64,000 bases of DNA from Hymenobacter convexus (GTDB lineage Bacteria > Bacteroidota > Bacteroidia > Cytophagales > Hymenobacteraceae), in contig NZ_JAUQON010000001.1 of NCBI RefSeq assembly GCF_030580955.1, forward strand, positions 62,001-126,000. Reading direction: 5' to 3'. Under the pieces are notes generated by a model. The model saw only the letters and a list, made by a program, of their open reading frames with translations. It was not told where the DNA came from and ran no database searches. Shown here piece after piece: positions 63,219 through 64,000 of this stretch. Every line of letters begins with the position of its first letter. The first letter of the stretch is position 1. A program made the position numbers and the translations under genes.

Positions 63219-63893
63219 TTACTCGCTACGCTTGCTGGGCATGGTGCCAATAATGTGGTCCCAAAGCGTACTGCTCACGCCGAAGGCTACCTCATCCTGC
63301 CGGTAGTGGTGCTGGCTGTGGTGCGTCCACCACACTTTCAGGAAGTTCTTCGGCGGGGCGTAGGCATGAATGGCGTAGTGCACAAACAGGTACATGGCGT
63401 AGCCAAACGTAAAGCCCGACAAGAGCCCAAATGCATAGGAACCAAAGCTGAAGCGGAAAATGAAGAACAGCAACGAGGCCACAAACACCGTGATGATGGG
63501 CGGCATGGCCAAGCGCGTCTTGTCCTTGGGGTATTCGTGATGCACGCCGTGCATGGTGTACTGGAACTTGGCCCGGCCCGGCGTAGTGGCCGGAATATGG
63601 TACACGTAGCGGTGCACCAGGTATTCCACCAGCGTGAAGGCCAGCAGCCCTACCAGAAACAAACCCAGCGCGCCCAGGCCCGTCATGAAGCCGCGGGTGA
63701 GGCCATAATACATGCTCAGGATGCCGGTGATGGCGAAAATGCTCACCGGCAGCGCAATGTGCGTGTGCGAAAGCCGCTCCAGCAAGGGGTTCTGAAACAG
63801 CTGCGCCGAGCCTTTGTGCTTGGGCCGCACCGGGGCCGCGGCGGGCGCCGGAGTAGGCATAACGTCTGGTTCTTCGGTGGATACGGATTGCAT
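63219..63893 (-). CDS. membrane fatty-acid hydroxylase (sterol desaturase family)
   Basis: 224 residues with about four hydrophobic helices. Di-iron histidine clusters occur in order: HRYVYH, HGVHHEYPKD, HYAIHAY, HHSQHHYRQ. The spacing and the HGVHHEYPKD box resemble fatty-acid 2-hydroxylase (FA2H/Scs7) more than sterol desaturases. It would add a 2-hydroxyl to an acyl chain of a sphingo- or sulfonolipid in the membrane; the lipid class is inferred. A Pro/Ala-rich N-terminus (PTPAPAAAPVRP) precedes the first helix. Confidence 0.88.
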   Translation of the reverse strand: MQSVSTEEPDVMPTPAPAAAPVRPKHKGSAQLFQNPLLERLSHTHIALPVSIFAITGILSMYYGLTRGFMTGLGALGLFLVGLLAFTLVEYLVHRYVYHIPATTPGRAKFQYTMHGVHHEYPKDKTRLAMPPIITVFVASLLFFIFRFSFGSYAFGLLSGFTFGYAMYLFVHYAIHAYAPPKNFLKVWWTHHSQHHYRQDEVAFGVSSTLWDHIIGTMPSKRSE

Positions 63894-63929
63894 AAGACTA
63901 ACGAACGGCGGAATAAAGAAGAAACAAAA

Positions 63930-64000
63930 TTACGATGCCGGGGGCAAAGTGCCGGGCAGGGCAAAACCCGCGCCGGCCAGCTGCGCTACCACGGCCGGCA
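63930..64000 (-). CDS. possible C-terminal end of a gene running in from the right edge
   Basis: In one frame the minus strand reads PAVVAQLAGAGFALPGTLPP, then A-S and stop TAA at 63932-63930. This has the GC-rich third positions of neighbouring genes and lies 37 bp upstream of the hydroxylase start on the same strand, so it may be an operon partner. It is too short to assign a product. Confidence 0.35.
   Translation of the reverse strand, partial: PAVVAQLAGAGFALPGTLPPAS

Overview
The window is chromosomal DNA from a GC-rich member of the Bacteroidota, most likely Hymenobacter or a close relative (Cytophagales, Hymenobacteraceae). The evidence is three proteins with C-terminal type IX secretion (T9SS) sorting domains, an outer-membrane beta-barrel receptor with an N-terminal carboxypeptidase-regulatory domain, an ECF sigma/FecR-type pair, promoter boxes of the Bacteroidota form TTG-N20-TAnnTTTG, the gene order rpsU - tyrosine recombinase - short hibernation factor, and intergenic inverted repeats of the GTCATCCTGAGCG / GTCATTGCGAGG type. 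It reads as ordinary chromosome. I found no phage, plasmid, CRISPR array, rRNA or tRNA.

Layout. 1-5.9 kb: partial FecR-like anti-sigma factor with its ECF sigma factor, a secreted GDSL hydrolase, a small secreted carboxypeptidase-regulatory protein, an exported amidohydrolase and two secreted proteins. 6-16 kb: uvrB; an ECF sigma factor overlapping a membrane protein with a barrel-like C-terminus; wrbA; an outer-membrane receptor; aroE; a DedA protein. 16.4-24.6 kb: a bestrophin-type channel, a 1,119-residue T9SS protein, phosphosulfolactate synthase, a TPR protein and a short-chain epimerase/dehydratase. 24.7-29.1 kb: a three-gene capsule/exopolysaccharide export operon (Wza-like lipoprotein, Wzc-like tyrosine autokinase with a Gly-Tyr tail, YwqE/CpsB-like PHP phosphatase) with a recognisable promoter. 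29.2-34.4 kb: acyl-CoA dehydrogenase, rpsU, recombinase, hpf, metK and an SDR. 34.6-40.4 kb: a secreted protein followed by a decayed tandem paralogue, a THUMP-like methyltransferase, a small membrane protein and a DUF4397 lipoprotein. 40.5-51.6 kb: a 2,288-residue T9SS beta-helix protein, ahcY, a small T9SS protein, a membrane protein and an LLM flavin oxidoreductase. 51.8-64 kb: two S9 peptidases, secreted or membrane proteins of unknown role, a sugar-nucleotidyltransferase, a LemA-TPM-TPM cluster, a DUF1684 protein, a 59-residue lipoprotein and a fatty-acid hydroxylase.

How they fit together. metK and ahcY make and clear S-adenosyl compounds. The capsule operon and the nucleotidyltransferase serve surface polysaccharide. 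The T9SS cargo, the outer-membrane receptor and the secreted peptidases form the exported layer. The two ECF sigma loci are candidate cell-surface signalling systems.

The most notable observations are marks of genome change rather than a new multi-gene system: (i) a tandem paralogue inactivated by an in-frame TGA and a frameshift (36151-37540); (ii) a 42-bp second copy of the 3-prime end of ahcY, followed by its own hairpin, 0.9 kb downstream, where a convergent gene reads through that hairpin; (iii) a prolyl oligopeptidase whose lipoprotein signal lies in a different frame from the enzyme; and (iv) several families of intergenic inverted repeats, one with a composite architecture. Starts were mostly moved from the longest open frame to an internal ATG or GTG that opens a signal peptide or a conserved N-terminus.
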